Source of the DNA: Spirochaetaceae bacterium
GTDB lineage: Bacteria; Spirochaetota; Spirochaetia; SZUA-6; Bin103
Direction of reading: 5' to 3'
Length of the DNA stretch: 34,455 nt
NCBI GenBank assembly: GCA_028821475.1
Contig: JAPPGB010000167.1
Coordinates: forward strand, 1 to 34,455
The notes under the pieces: generated by a model
Told to the model about the DNA's origin: nothing
What the model saw: only the letters and a program-made list of their open reading frames with translations
Database searches by the model: none
Made by a program: the position numbers and the translations under genes
In this document: piece after piece, positions 5,995 to 16,774 of the stretch
Layout: each line of letters begins with the position of its first letter
How positions within the stretch are numbered: the stretch's first letter is position 1

Positions 5995-8445
5995 TCACTC
6001 CTCCTTGGCGACGCGCGCGACGCCGACTACCGTGTCGTCTTCGCCGAGACGCACGATGCGCACGCCGACCGCGGCCGCGCGCCCGGTCTCCCGCACGTCC
6101 TCCTGCGCCAGCTTCACCGCCTGCCCCTGCGTGGTGACGCACACCAGGTCATCGTCGGGATAGGTGCCGATCATGTGCACCACCGGGCCGCTCTTTTCCT
6201 GCCGCCGGTAGCAGAACTGGCCCATGGTGGCGCGCCGGTGCGGGGTCAGCTCTCCGAATGCCATGTACTTGCCGTAGCCGCGCTCGCTGATGATGAATAA
6301 GCGCCGGTGCTCGTCGTTGGCCGCCGCGCCCACGATCCGGTCGCCGGCCTGCAAGCGCATGCCGCGCACCCCGCGCGTGGCGCGCCCCATCGGCCGCACC
6401 TCCGACTCCGAAAAACGCAGCCCCTTGCCGGACTCCGCCATCAGCACCACGTCGCGCTTGCCGTCGGTCAGCATCGCCGCCACCAGGTGATCGCCGGGGC
6501 CGTCACCGTTTTCCTCGGGATCGAGGTTGATGGCAATCACCCCGCGCCGCCGGGCGTTGCTGAACTCGCTCGTGCGCACCTTCTTCACCACCCCCCGCTC
6601 GGTGGCCATGAACAGGTAATCCTCGCGCGAGAACTTGCTCAGCGAAACGATGGCGGTGACATCTTCCTCGTCCTCCATCTGCAGCAGCGCGCGTATGTCC
6701 TGGCCCGCCGCCTGGCGCGTGCGCTCCGGCAGCTCGTGCACCTTGAGCCAGTAGCCGCGGCCGGCATTGGTAATGAACAGGACGTAGTCGTGCGTGGAGC
6801 CGATAAAGATCTGGGTGATGAAGTCGGTGCCGCGCAACCGGCTGCCGGCGCCCTTGCCACCGCGTATCTGACGCCGGTAGCTGGACGACGGGATGCGCTT
6901 GATGATGCCGCGGTTGGAGATCACCACCACCATGTCCTCCTCCTCGATCAGGTCCTCGTAGTTGAAGTCCCCGACCTCGGTTTCGACGATCTCGGTGCGG
7001 CGGTCGTCGCCGTAGCGCCGGGCGATCTCCTGCGTCTCCTTCTTCACCACGTCCAGGATTCTCTGCTCGCTGGCCAGCAGCTCGCGCAGCTCGCCGATCA
7101 GCTTGCGCACCTGCGCGAGCTCCTCCTCCACCTTGCGCGTCTCCAGGCTGGTGAGCCGCTGCAGGCGCATGTCCAGGATCGCCTGCGCCTGCGCCACCGA
7201 CAGCTCGAAGCGCTCGCGCAATCCGCCGCGCGCAATCTCCACCGTGCGGCTGGCACGGATGATGCGCACCACCTCGTCGATGTTGTCGAGGGCGATTTTC
7301 ACGCCCTCCAGGATATGGGCGCGCTGCTCGGCCTTCTTCAGGTCGAAGCGGGCGCGGCGGATCACTACCTTGCGGCGATGCTGAATGAACTCCCACACCA
7401 TGTCGCGCAGCGTCAGCACCTGCGGCTTGCCGCCGACCAGCGCGAGCGCGTTGACGTGGAACGAATCCTGCAGCGGGGTCAGGCTGAACAACCGGTTGAG
7501 GACGATCATGGGATCGATGCCGCGCTTGATCTCGATCACGATGCGCATCCCGCGCCGGTCCGACTCGTCGCGCAAGTCGGAGATCCCTTCCAGGCGCTTG
7601 TCCTTGACCAGGCCGGCGATGCGCACGATCAGGTTCGCCTTGTTCACCTGGTAGGGCAACTCGCTGACGATGATCGCCTCGCGGCCGCCGCTGATCGGCT
7701 CGAGCGCCCACCGCGCTCGCACCACGACCTTGCCCTTGCCGGTCGTGTAAGCGTCCTCTATTCCCTTACGGCCAAATATAATACCGCCAGTCGGGAAGTC
7801 CGGCCCCCGGACGTGCTTGAGCAGGTCGCGGTCGCTGAGCCGGGGATCGGCGATCAGCGCCAGCGTGGCGCCCGTCACCTCGACCAGGTTGTGCGGCGGA
7901 ATGTTGGTAGCCATGCCGACCGCGATGCCGCTCGCGCCGTTGGCGAGCAGGTACGGGAACGCCGCCGGCAGCACGGCCGGCTCGGTGAGCGAATCGTCGT
8001 AGTTGGGACCGAAGTCAACGGTGTCCTTTTCGATGTCGCGCAGCATCGCCTCCGACACCGGCGCCAGCCGCGCCTCCGTGTAGCGCATGGCCGCCGGCGG
8101 GTCGCCGTCCACCGAGCCGAAGTTGCCCTGTCCGTCCACCATCGGGTAGCGCATGGAAAAGTCCTGCGCCAGCCGCACCAGGGCGTCGTACAACGCCTGG
8201 TCGCCGTGCGGGTGGTACTTGCCGAGCACGTCGCCCACCAGCCGCGCGGTCTTGCGGTAGGGGCGGTTCGGCAGCAGGCCCATGTCGTTCATGGCGTACA
8301 GCAGGCGCCGGTGTACCGGCTTCAGGCCGTCGCGCGCATCGGGCAGCGCCCGGCTCACGATTACGCTCATGGCGTAAGTCAGGTACGACTCGCGTACCTC
8401 CGTCTCGATGGGCCGCTCGATGACCTTCCCGGTCAGTTCAGCCAC
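5995..8445 (-). CDS. gyrA: DNA gyrase subunit A
   Basis: An 816-residue breakage-reunion subunit of DNA gyrase. The GTG at 8445 is chosen because GGAGG lies 6 nt upstream and the N-terminus MAELTGK then aligns with other GyrA proteins; a longer frame adds 32 unlikely residues. The catalytic tyrosine is Tyr122 in [10 protein letters not shown]. The GyrA box QIRGGKG starts at residue 526 and separates it from ParC. The C-terminal DNA-wrapping beta-pinwheel follows and no acidic tail is seen. In the quinolone-determining region Asp87 is kept, but the position equivalent to E. coli Ser83 is Gln83 (codon 8197-8199). It lies 58 bp downstream of gyrB, probably in one transcript. Confidence 0.98.
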   Translation of the reverse strand: MAELTGKVIERPIETEVRESYLTYAMSVIVSRALPDARDGLKPVHRRLLYAMNDMGLLPNRPYRKTARLVGDVLGKYHPHGDQALYDALVRLAQDFSMRYPMVDGQGNFGSVDGDPPAAMRYTEARLAPVSEAMLRDIEKDTVDFGPNYDDSLTEPAVLPAAFPYLLANGASGIAVGMATNIPPHNLVEVTGATLALIADPRLSDRDLLKHVRGPDFPTGGIIFGRKGIEDAYTTGKGKVVVRARWALEPISGGREAIIVSELPYQVNKANLIVRIAGLVKDKRLEGISDLRDESDRRGMRIVIEIKRGIDPMIVLNRLFSLTPLQDSFHVNALALVGGKPQVLTLRDMVWEFIQHRRKVVIRRARFDLKKAEQRAHILEGVKIALDNIDEVVRIIRASRTVEIARGGLRERFELSVAQAQAILDMRLQRLTSLETRKVEEELAQVRKLIGELRELLASEQRILDVVKKETQEIARRYGDDRRTEIVETEVGDFNYEDLIEEEDMVVVISNRGIIKRIPSSSYRRQIRGGKGAGSRLRGTDFITQIFIGSTHDYVLFITNAGRGYWLKVHELPERTRQAAGQDIRALLQMEDEEDVTAIVSLSKFSREDYLFMATERGVVKKVRTSEFSNARRRGVIAINLDPEENGDGPGDHLVAAMLTDGKRDVVLMAESGKGLRFSESEVRPMGRATRGVRGMRLQAGDRIVGAAANDEHRRLFIISERGYGKYMAFGELTPHRRATMGQFCYRRQEKSGPVVHMIGTYPDDDLVCVTTQGQAVKLAQEDVRETGRAAAVGVRIVRLGEDDTVVGVARVAKEE

Positions 8446-8503
8446 ACGCTCCCTCCAATACCGTTCGAGAATCTCCGCGCACGACCGCCGTGCTGCGCCG
8501 CAC

Positions 8504-10501
<1,998 letters not shown>

Positions 10502-10504
10502 TCA

Positions 10505-10533
10505 ATTGTAACAGGAACCGGGCTCGAAGTAAA
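10505..10533 (-). promoter_or_regulatory. Probable gyrB-gyrA promoter
   Basis: On the minus strand TTTACT (10528-10533), a 17-bp spacer and TACAAT (10505-10510) lie about 80 bp before gyrB. The rest of the 181-bp jag-gyrB gap (10427-10607) shows a small GGGCT/AGCCC stem over the promoter spacer and -35 region, and nothing else recognisable. Confidence 0.6.
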
Positions 10534-10607
10534 GCCCCGAAGTACTGATATGGCTATGCTTTGCGGACTCCCCCGCCGGTTCTTTCGAGGTATCGTTGGC
10601 GCCGATT

Positions 10608-11261
10608 TCAGTCGGTGGAAGATACCCGAATCTGCTTGTACAGGCCGTCGCCTTCGCTCTCGGTGGCGACCCCGGCCATGTCGCCAAGGGCGGTATGAAT
10701 CAGCCGCCTTTCGAACGGGTTCAGCGGCGCGAGCAGGCGCGGCCTGCCGGTGCGGCGCACCTCCTGGGCGACGCGGTTTGCCATGCGCAACAGGCTCTGT
10801 TCACGGCGATAGCGGTAGTCCTCGGTGTCCAGAATGACGCGCACCGGGTCGCCCTCGTTTATGCGCCCGGCGTGGATGTTGCTGATCAGTTGCAGGGCCT
10901 CCAGCGTGGCGCCATACTTGCCGATCACGATGGCCGGATCGTCGGCCAGAATGTCGAGCGTCAGGCGCCCTTCCTCGCGCTGGTCGATGCGCACGTCAGC
11001 CGGCATGTTGGCCCGCTCGAGCAACTCGCCGACGAACGCCACGAGCTGCTCCTCGAACGCGTTCTCCGGCTGCAGCTCGGCGGCGTCCGGCTCGTCATCG
11101 GCCAGGTGCACGCGAATGCGGACCTTGCCCCCCTTGAGGAAACCGGGGCGCTGCTCGTCAACCACTTCGACGTCGATCTCGTCCTCGGCAAGACCGAGCG
11201 CCTCGATCGCCTTGTCGATCGCTTCCTCTTCGGTGCGTCCCTCGAATTCCCGTTCCGCCAT
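10608..11261 (-). CDS. jag: Jag/KhpB RNA-binding protein (Jag-N, KH and R3H domains)
   Basis: A 217-residue protein. The N-terminal Jag-N domain (about 1-55) is followed by a KH domain with the GKYG loop in DPAIVIGKYGATLEAL and a C-terminal R3H domain (ERRLIHTALGDMAGVATESEG). Family members bind RNA and are linked to cell division and envelope homeostasis; they are routinely encoded next to yidC. The start at 11261 has GGGGAGG 5 nt upstream. It lies 23 bp behind yidC on the same strand, so it is probably the last gene of the rpmH-rnpA-yidD-yidC-jag operon. Confidence 0.95.
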   Translation of the reverse strand: MAEREFEGRTEEEAIDKAIEALGLAEDEIDVEVVDEQRPGFLKGGKVRIRVHLADDEPDAAELQPENAFEEQLVAFVGELLERANMPADVRIDQREEGRLTLDILADDPAIVIGKYGATLEALQLISNIHAGRINEGDPVRVILDTEDYRYRREQSLLRMANRVAQEVRRTGRPRLLAPLNPFERRLIHTALGDMAGVATESEGDGLYKQIRVSSTD

Positions 11262-11284
11262 ACGGACCTCCCCTCTCTCATGAG

Positions 11285-13057
11285 CTAACGCGACTTGCCG
11301 CGCGGACCGCGGCCCTTGCCCGGCGTGCCGGCGTCCGGTCCGGCGCGCCGCCGGCGGTCATTGATGTACAGCTGCTGAGCAATGGACAGCACGTTCTGCA
11401 TCGTCCAGTAGATCACCAACCCGGACGGCATGCTGTACAGGATGAAGAAGAAGAATATCGGCATCGCGTACATCATCATCTTCATCTGCGGCTGCATGGC
11501 GCTCGGATTCTGCGAGATGCGCGACTGCAGCAACGTGGTGCCGAGCATGACGAACGGCAGAATGCGCAACTCGTCCCAGTTCAGCAGCGGCAGCGTGAAC
11601 CCGAACGGCAAAAAGCTCTCCGGCGCCGACAGGTCGCCGATCCACGGTGAGATGAACGGCGCCCCGCGCAGGTCGAACGCGTTGTTGAGCAGTTCGAACA
11701 GGGCGAAGAATATCGGCATCTGCAGCAGCAGCGGGAGACAGCCGCCAACCGGGTTCACGCCTTCCTTGCGGTACAGCGCCATCATCTCCTGGTTCAGCTT
11801 CTCCGGCTTGCCCTGGTACTTCTTCTTGATCTCTTCGATTTTCGGGCCGAGCATGCTCATCTTGCTGGTCGACTCGAAGCTCTTCTGGGTGAGTGGAAAG
11901 AACAGAATCTTGATCAGTACGGTGAGCAGAATGATGGCCACGCCGTAGTTGGGAATGAGGCGGTAGAAGAAGTCCAGGAAGAAACGCAGGATATTGGCCA
12001 GCCAGCCGATGATCGGATTGGTGCGCGCCGCCTCCTCGAAGTGGTAGTTGCCGATCGCGAACGGATCGGCCGCCGCGTTGTTGTAACGGTTCAGGATCTC
12101 CCGCTTCAGCGGACCGGCGTAGAACCGGAACGTGTCGCTGTTGCGGGAACTGGTGATCAGCGGGCGGCTGAAGAACAGGGCGGTGCGTTCGCCCAACTCC
12201 GGATCCTTGCGCTTGTCGTAGGTGATCGTGTACAGGGTGGCGTCGGGCACCGCGATGATGGCGAAGTACTTGCCAGCGATCGCGGTCCAGTTGACGCGCT
12301 TGGCTTCGGCCAGCACCGCTTCCCGCCGCATCCGCTGGTTGCGCGCCTTGCCGTCCACGTAGTTGCGGAAGTTGCGGAACTCGTTGCGGCCGTCCAGCGT
12401 CTCGTACTCGGGGCCGATCTGCGGGCCGATGCCGAGCGTGTAGGAACTGCCCTGGAAGTTCAGCGCGGGCAGCGCGTTGGCCGAGTTTTCGATGTCGATC
12501 TCGATCTCGAACAGGTACGAATTGGGCGGAAACGTGTACGTCTTGGCAAGCGTAAACGGCACGCCGTCCTCGGCCTCGAAGTCGCGCGTGAAGCGCCACG
12601 TATACTGGTCCACTTCCTGGAACGAAAAGGTGGCGTCCACCGGCTCGGTGCGAAAGCCGCCGAACGCCACGGTAAACAGGCGATGCTGCTCGGGCCGCAG
12701 CACCAGCTCCACCTCGGTGCCGTCGACGTCGTGGTGCTGCTTCAGCCTGATCGAAGTGAGGTCGCCGCCGGCGGTGGTAAAGGCCAGCGAGAACAGGTCG
12801 GTTTCCTTGACGATCAGCCGCGCGCCGACCGCCGAGTCTTCGCCGGCCGCGGCCACCGCGCTGGCAACCGGCGCGAACACGTCAGGACCGGCACTGGCGG
12901 CCGCGGCGTCCTCGCCGGCGGCGGGTGCCCGCGCGGCCGTGGGCGCCCCCAACCCGAGCGCACCGTCCGGCGCCGGGAACAGGAACGTCTGCACCAGCAG
13001 GCTGCCGACGATTACGACGACCGACAGGCCGACGGCGATCAGGGTTCTGCGATCCAT
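11285..13057 (-). CDS. yidC: Membrane protein insertase YidC
   Basis: A 590-residue insertase placing proteins into the inner membrane, alone or with SecYEG. The N-terminal transmembrane helix (about 6-27) is followed by a large periplasmic beta domain (about 70-340), as in Gram-negative YidC. The conserved core follows, with helices in FRLIPNYGVAIILLTVLIKI, the cytoplasmic hairpin KIEEIKKKYQGKPEKLNQEM, GCLPLLLQMPIFFALFELL and MPIFFFFILYSMPSGLVIYW. The C-terminus is Arg/Lys/Gly-rich, consistent with ribosome contact. The large periplasmic domain supports a diderm organism. It starts 6 bp after the yidD stop, with only a weak ribosome-binding site, suggesting coupling. Confidence 0.97.
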   Translation of the reverse strand: MDRRTLIAVGLSVVVIVGSLLVQTFLFPAPDGALGLGAPTAARAPAAGEDAAAASAGPDVFAPVASAVAAAGEDSAVGARLIVKETDLFSLAFTTAGGDLTSIRLKQHHDVDGTEVELVLRPEQHRLFTVAFGGFRTEPVDATFSFQEVDQYTWRFTRDFEAEDGVPFTLAKTYTFPPNSYLFEIEIDIENSANALPALNFQGSSYTLGIGPQIGPEYETLDGRNEFRNFRNYVDGKARNQRMRREAVLAEAKRVNWTAIAGKYFAIIAVPDATLYTITYDKRKDPELGERTALFFSRPLITSSRNSDTFRFYAGPLKREILNRYNNAAADPFAIGNYHFEEAARTNPIIGWLANILRFFLDFFYRLIPNYGVAIILLTVLIKILFFPLTQKSFESTSKMSMLGPKIEEIKKKYQGKPEKLNQEMMALYRKEGVNPVGGCLPLLLQMPIFFALFELLNNAFDLRGAPFISPWIGDLSAPESFLPFGFTLPLLNWDELRILPFVMLGTTLLQSRISQNPSAMQPQMKMMMYAMPIFFFFILYSMPSGLVIYWTMQNVLSIAQQLYINDRRRRAGPDAGTPGKGRGPRGKSR

Positions 13058-13063
13058 GGGAGT

Positions 13064-13312
13064 CTAACGCCGCGGTGCCGGCGGCACCGGGTCGTAGCCG
13101 CCGCGGTGGAACGGATGGCAGCGCAGAATGCGCCGCAGACCGAGACCCGTCCCGCGCACCACGCCATGGGTGGCGACCGCCTCGGCCATGTAGTGGGAAC
13201 AGGTCGGGTGGAAGCGGCAACTCGCCGGCAGCAGCGGCGACAGCAACAGTTGATAGCACCGGATCGCCGCTCGGAGCACCCGCCCGGCGCCGGTCGCCTG
13301 CACCCGGCTCAT
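13064..13312 (-). CDS. yidD: Membrane protein insertion efficiency factor YidD
   Basis: An 82-residue protein with the family signatures [28 protein letters not shown] and [14 protein letters not shown]. YidD is a small, probably membrane-associated protein that helps YidC-dependent insertion. Its ATG overlaps the rnpA stop (ATGA, 13309-13312), indicating translational coupling. The order rnpA-yidD-yidC is the classical one. Confidence 0.95.
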   Translation of the reverse strand: MSRVQATGAGRVLRAAIRCYQLLLSPLLPASCRFHPTCSHYMAEAVATHGVVRGTGLGLRRILRCHPFHRGGYDPVPPAPRR

Positions 13313-13695
13313 CGCGCTTCGCCCGCGCCGGCGCCGTCGTGTACCGCCGGACGCAGCAGGCCGGCACCGTCGAGCAGCCCGGCAAGTATGTCGCCGGCGG
13401 CGCGTACGCCCAGTTCACGGCGCCGCGGCCGGATCTGCAGCAGCAGGTCGTAGCCCGGCGCCACGCGGTGCTTCAGAAGACGGTACGCCTCACGCACCAG
13501 GCGGCGCTGCCGGTTGCGCGCCGGCGCATGGGCGAAACCACGCGCCGGACATACCACTACCCGGCTCAGATGCGCATGATTGGCGGCGTAGAATACCCGC
13601 AGACCGCCGCGGCGGGGCGTGGAGCGGGCGCGGAACAGCTTGCGCACGCGGCGCCGGTCGGTAACCCGTTCCTGCTTAGTAAGGCTTCTTTTCAT
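13309..13695 (-). CDS. rnpA: Ribonuclease P protein component
   Basis: A 128-residue basic protein that assists the RNase P RNA in tRNA 5' maturation. The conserved RNR motif is present as [14 protein letters not shown] at about 60-73, and the N-terminal part has the usual [17 protein letters not shown] substrate-contact segment. The C-terminal 25 residues are Ala/Gly-rich and probably disordered. The start lies inside rpmH (20-bp overlap) and the stop overlaps yidD. Confidence 0.95.
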   Translation of the reverse strand: MKRSLTKQERVTDRRRVRKLFRARSTPRRGGLRVFYAANHAHLSRVVVCPARGFAHAPARNRQRRLVREAYRLLKHRVAPGYDLLLQIRPRRRELGVRAAGDILAGLLDGAGLLRPAVHDGAGAGEAR

Positions 13696-13831
13696 CCGAC
13701 ACCGAGAGCTTGGTGCGCCCCTTCCGTCGCCGGCGTTTGAGAATGTTGCGCCCGGAACGCGTACTCATGCGTTCCCGGAACCCGAATCGCCGACGGCGGC
13801 GTGTACGGCTTGGTTGGTAGGTACGTTTCAT
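13676..13831 (-). CDS. rpmH: Ribosomal protein L34
   Basis: A 51-residue, very basic protein, [18 protein letters not shown] followed by [20 protein letters not shown], matching L34 along its length. The last residues, SVSDEKKPY, extend past the usual end and are encoded in the 20-bp overlap with rnpA. The start ATG at 13831 has AAGGA 4 nt upstream. It is the first gene of the rpmH-rnpA-yidD-yidC-jag run. Confidence 0.97.
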   Translation of the reverse strand: MKRTYQPSRTRRRRRFGFRERMSTRSGRNILKRRRRKGRTKLSVSDEKKPY

Positions 13832-13878
13832 GAGATCCTTGGAATCCGGCTGGCGCCGGTCGCGAGTTCAGTCGTGCG

Positions 13879-13908
13879 AGTATACGGGCGCCGCCGCGCT
13901 CCTGTCAA
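13879..13908 (-). promoter_or_regulatory. Sigma70-type promoter for the rpmH operon
   Basis: On the minus strand TTGACA (13903-13908), 18 bp and TATACT (13879-13884) precede rpmH by about 48 bp. The TGA inside TTGACA is also the stop codon of dciA. Confidence 0.8.
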
Positions 13909-14318
13909 TCCGGATCCGGCCCGGGAGGCCCAGGGGGCCCGGCAGCAGCGCCCGTGCCGCCCGGACGGCGCTGCGAAGCGGGCGGCGCGGCCGGGCGCGC
14001 CGCAGCGCCCGCGGGCGACTCCGCCGCGGGCGGCACGCGGCTCACCACCAGGTGCAGGCGGGTAATGCCGAGCGCCGGAAACCGGCGCGCCACGCGGCGC
14101 AGAATCTGGCGCTGCCGCATCTGCACCAACTGCATCCACGCCGGGTGATCCACCTCCACCAGCAGGCGTCCGCGGTCGATGTCGCGCAGGCGCGCGCGGC
14201 CGGCCAGGTCGCGCCCGAGGATGTCGTCCCACACGCGGTAGATGCGCGCCTCCGGAGCCTGCGCATCGAACCCGGCGCGCGCGAGCACCTCCTTCAGCAG
14301 GTCGCCGGCTCGGTACAC
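13905..14318 (-). CDS. dciA: DciA-family (DUF721) replicative helicase loader
   Basis: A 137-residue protein. Residues 1-92 form the DUF721/DciA domain (LLKEVLARAGFDAQ, then RVWDDILGRDLAGRARLRDI, then LLVEVDHPAWMQLVQMRQRQ and ILRRV). The remainder is a disordered Pro/Ala/Gly tail. In bacteria without DnaC or DnaI, DciA recruits the replicative helicase DnaB. Its position directly behind recF in a dnaA-dnaN-recF block is the usual one. The likely start is a GTG at 14318 inside the end of recF (25-bp overlap), and no strong ribosome-binding site is seen. The function is inferred from family and context. Confidence 0.88.
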   Translation of the reverse strand: MYRAGDLLKEVLARAGFDAQAPEARIYRVWDDILGRDLAGRARLRDIDRGRLLVEVDHPAWMQLVQMRQRQILRRVARRFPALGITRLHLVVSRVPPAAESPAGAAARPAAPPASQRRPGGTGAAAGPPGPPGPDPD

Positions 14319-15391
14319 GGTGTGAATGCTCCCCCGGAAACGGCGAGGCTGATGGTTTCGGCGCGCCCGTAGCGCTGGTACGGCTCGTCGGGAAGAAAGG
14401 TAAAGAACGCCTGCTCGTACGCCGGCAGGTGGCGCAGGAACCGCTCCCGCTTGCCGGCGTCCAGCTCCAGCAGCACGTCGTCGAGCAGCAGGATCGGCCG
14501 CCGCCCGGTGGTGCGCTCGAAGAATGCCGCCTGGGCAACGCGCAGCACCAGCGACGCCAGCCGCTTCTGGCCGGTCGATCCCTGCGCCGCGAAGCGCGCC
14601 TGCCCGAGCGTAATCAGGAAGTCGTCACGGTGCGGGCCGCTGGTCGTGGTACCGGCGGCAAGGTCGCGCTCAAGCCGCGCGTGCAACTCGGCCTCGGCGT
14701 CGTCCGCGCACGCCGCCGTGCGCCACGACGGACGATACTCGATGTTGGCCTCCCCCATGCCGCCGATTCGGTCGCACAGATCCGCGAACACGGCGGCAAA
14801 CTCGGCGCACAGTTCGCCGCGCCGGGTGCGGATCTCCCAACCGGCCGCCGCCAGCACCGGCTCGTATACGTCGACGTGGCGGCCGTCACCGCCGCGCAGC
14901 AGCGCATTGCGCGCCCGCAGCGCGCGCCGGTAGCGCCGCAGCACGTCGATGAACGACGGGTTGAACAGCGACAGCGTGTGATCGAACAGGCTCCGGCGCC
15001 GCTCCGGATCTCCGTCGATGAAGCGCAGGTCCTCGTGGGTGAAGGCGATCGCCGGGGCGAACTCGATCAATGCGGCACGGTCGCGAATGCGCTTGCCATC
15101 TACCGCGATGCGCTTGCCGGCGCTTCGCCCCAGGCCGATGCCCACGCCGCGCTCCTCCTCGCCGGCCGCCAGCCGGCCCCACACGGCAGCCTCGCGGCTG
15201 CCGTTGGCAATCAGGTCGCGGTCGTTGCGGGTGCGGAACGAGGCGCCGTAGCACAGCAGGTACACCGCTTCCAGGAAATTGGTCTTGCCCTGCCCGTTGT
15301 CACCAATCAGGAACACGTCGCGGCCGTCGATGTCGATGCGCAGCGATGCGATGTTGCGGAAGTCGGTGAGCCGCACCGCCAGCAGAGCCAA
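14294..15391 (-). CDS. recF: DNA replication and repair protein RecF
   Basis: A 365-residue SMC-like ATPase that loads RecA at gaps with RecO and RecR. Walker A is IGDNGQGKTNFLEAVYLL, the ABC signature is STGQKRLASLVLRVAQ, and Walker B is RPILLLDDVLLELD. The chosen TTG start (15391) gives MALLAVRLTDFRN, matching the family N-terminus; an internal GTG at 15376 is possible. The longer frame upstream is read inside dnaN. It begins 14 bp after the dnaN stop and overlaps dciA at its end. Confidence 0.93.
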   Translation of the reverse strand: MALLAVRLTDFRNIASLRIDIDGRDVFLIGDNGQGKTNFLEAVYLLCYGASFRTRNDRDLIANGSREAAVWGRLAAGEEERGVGIGLGRSAGKRIAVDGKRIRDRAALIEFAPAIAFTHEDLRFIDGDPERRRSLFDHTLSLFNPSFIDVLRRYRRALRARNALLRGGDGRHVDVYEPVLAAAGWEIRTRRGELCAEFAAVFADLCDRIGGMGEANIEYRPSWRTAACADDAEAELHARLERDLAAGTTTSGPHRDDFLITLGQARFAAQGSTGQKRLASLVLRVAQAAFFERTTGRRPILLLDDVLLELDAGKRERFLRHLPAYEQAFFTFLPDEPYQRYGRAETISLAVSGGAFTPCTEPATC

Positions 15392-15405
15392 CGCTAGTCG
15401 CAGCT

Positions 15406-16512
15406 TCAGCTGCTCTGCATCGGCATGACAATGTGGAAGAAGTCGCCTTCCGGCTCCGGCCGCAGCGACAGCGCCTTGCCGCTGTCGGTGAACTCCAGTG
15501 CCACCTGGTCGCCGGACATCTCGCGCAGCGGCTCGAGCAGGTACTCGAAGTTGAACGCCAGCACGATCTCGGGGCCGTCGTATTGGCACGGAACCTCCTC
15601 GCGCGCCGCGCCGATCTCCCCCTCGCTCGACCGGATCACCAGGTTGTCGGGCCGGCTCTCCAGGTAGATGCGGCGCGACTTCTGCTCCACCAGCAGCGAC
15701 ACCCGGCGCAACGCCTCCTCGAACGCGCCGCGCTCGATCAGCAGGCGCTGCTCCTGGCGCTCGGGGATCACCCGCTGGTAGTTGGGAAACTGCGCCTCGA
15801 TCAGATTCGACGACAGGTGCTGGGTATCGAACGACACGTGGAAGCCGCGCTCGCTCACCGTCATCCGCAACTCGCCCTCGCGCGGCGCTTGCCGGCGCAC
15901 CACGCTCAGCACCTTGGGAGGAATGATCACCCCCTTGAAGTCGGCAACCGCGGCATCCACCTCCTTCGACGCGTATGCCAGCCGCCGCCCATCGGTCGCC
16001 ACCATGATTATCTGGTCGCCCTGCTTTTCCAGGAACACTCCGTTCATGAAGTACCTGGTCTCGTCGTCGGACACCGCGAACAGGGTGTGGGAGATCATCT
16101 CGATCAGATCCTGCTTCCCGAACGTGAACCCCTGCTCCTCGGCATCGCCCTGGAACGGCGGGTACTTGTCCGCCGCTATACCCTTGAGCTGGAAGCGGAT
16201 GTTCTTGAACACCGGACTGATGCGCAGCACCGTGTCCTCCGACAGTTCGAGTTCCACCTCGCCGTCGGGGAGCGAACGGAGAATACCGTGCAGCTTGTCG
16301 CAGAACACCGTCACGCTGCCGTGCTGCTTGACCTCCACCGGTATCGTCGACTCGTAGTTGACCTTCAGATCGGTGGCACGAATGGTCAGTTTCCGCTCCG
16401 AGACGTCAAGCAGCACGTTGGACAGAATCGACAGCGAGTTGCGTACCGAGATGATTTCGTAGGCGTTGGCGATCTCGTGCAGGATGGCCTCGCGCTCGCA
16501 GGTGAACTTCAT
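15406..16512 (-). CDS. dnaN: DNA polymerase III sliding clamp (beta subunit)
   Basis: A 368-residue protein with three clamp domains, from MKFTCEREAIL to the family-typical end FHIVMPMQSS. Recognisable segments include LSNVLLDVSERKLTIRATDL, MVATDGRRLAYASK and VNYESTIPVEV. The length is typical. The ATG at 16512 has AAAGGA 8 nt upstream. It is the second gene after dnaA on the same strand. The dnaA-dnaN gap holds a TATAAT box overlapping a DnaA-box-like sequence. Confidence 0.97.
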   Translation of the reverse strand: MKFTCEREAILHEIANAYEIISVRNSLSILSNVLLDVSERKLTIRATDLKVNYESTIPVEVKQHGSVTVFCDKLHGILRSLPDGEVELELSEDTVLRISPVFKNIRFQLKGIAADKYPPFQGDAEEQGFTFGKQDLIEMISHTLFAVSDDETRYFMNGVFLEKQGDQIIMVATDGRRLAYASKEVDAAVADFKGVIIPPKVLSVVRRQAPREGELRMTVSERGFHVSFDTQHLSSNLIEAQFPNYQRVIPERQEQRLLIERGAFEEALRRVSLLVEQKSRRIYLESRPDNLVIRSSEGEIGAAREEVPCQYDGPEIVLAFNFEYLLEPLREMSGDQVALEFTDSGKALSLRPEPEGDFFHIVMPMQSS

Positions 16513-16774
16513 CGTGTCATTCCTTTCTTCCTAGTTGATTGGTGGTTATGGTAGTAGTTGCCGAGGATATGTGCAAAAACTGTATAACCTACTGTAGTGT
16601 TTGATTTTAACCGTCCACCGGGGTGGCTGGCGATGGCTCGGGCCTATCCACATTATACCCAGCTCAAGTACTGCTGCCCCGGTTTGCCCACCCGCGATGC
16701 AGAGATCGCGCACAGGTTATCCCGGTACGTACCCGGGCTTTGCGGCCGCCACTGGGGCAGGCCGCGGCGGGCGC
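16513..16774. other. dnaA-dnaN spacer with promoter elements and weak DnaA boxes
   Basis: This 262-bp non-coding gap includes an AT-rich part next to dnaN. On the minus strand it has TATAAT (16652-16657), a DnaA-box-like CTATCCACA (16644-16652), and looser matches near 16570-16592. The dnaA-proximal third is very GC-rich, with a GCGGCC/GGCCGC stem near 16742-16766 that lacks a T-run. Confidence 0.55.
16644..16657 (-). promoter_or_regulatory. Consensus -10 overlapping a DnaA-box-like site before dnaN
   Basis: Read on the minus strand TATAAT is followed at once by GTGGATAG; the complement contains CTATCCACA, one mismatch from the DnaA box TTATCCACA. The two share one base. A -35 match is poor. 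The arrangement would allow DnaA to control dnaN transcription. Confidence 0.5.

Noticed and set aside
16742-16766. GCGGCC/GGCCGC stem downstream of dnaA as a terminator
   Set aside because: No T-run follows on the minus strand, so an intrinsic terminator is not supported.
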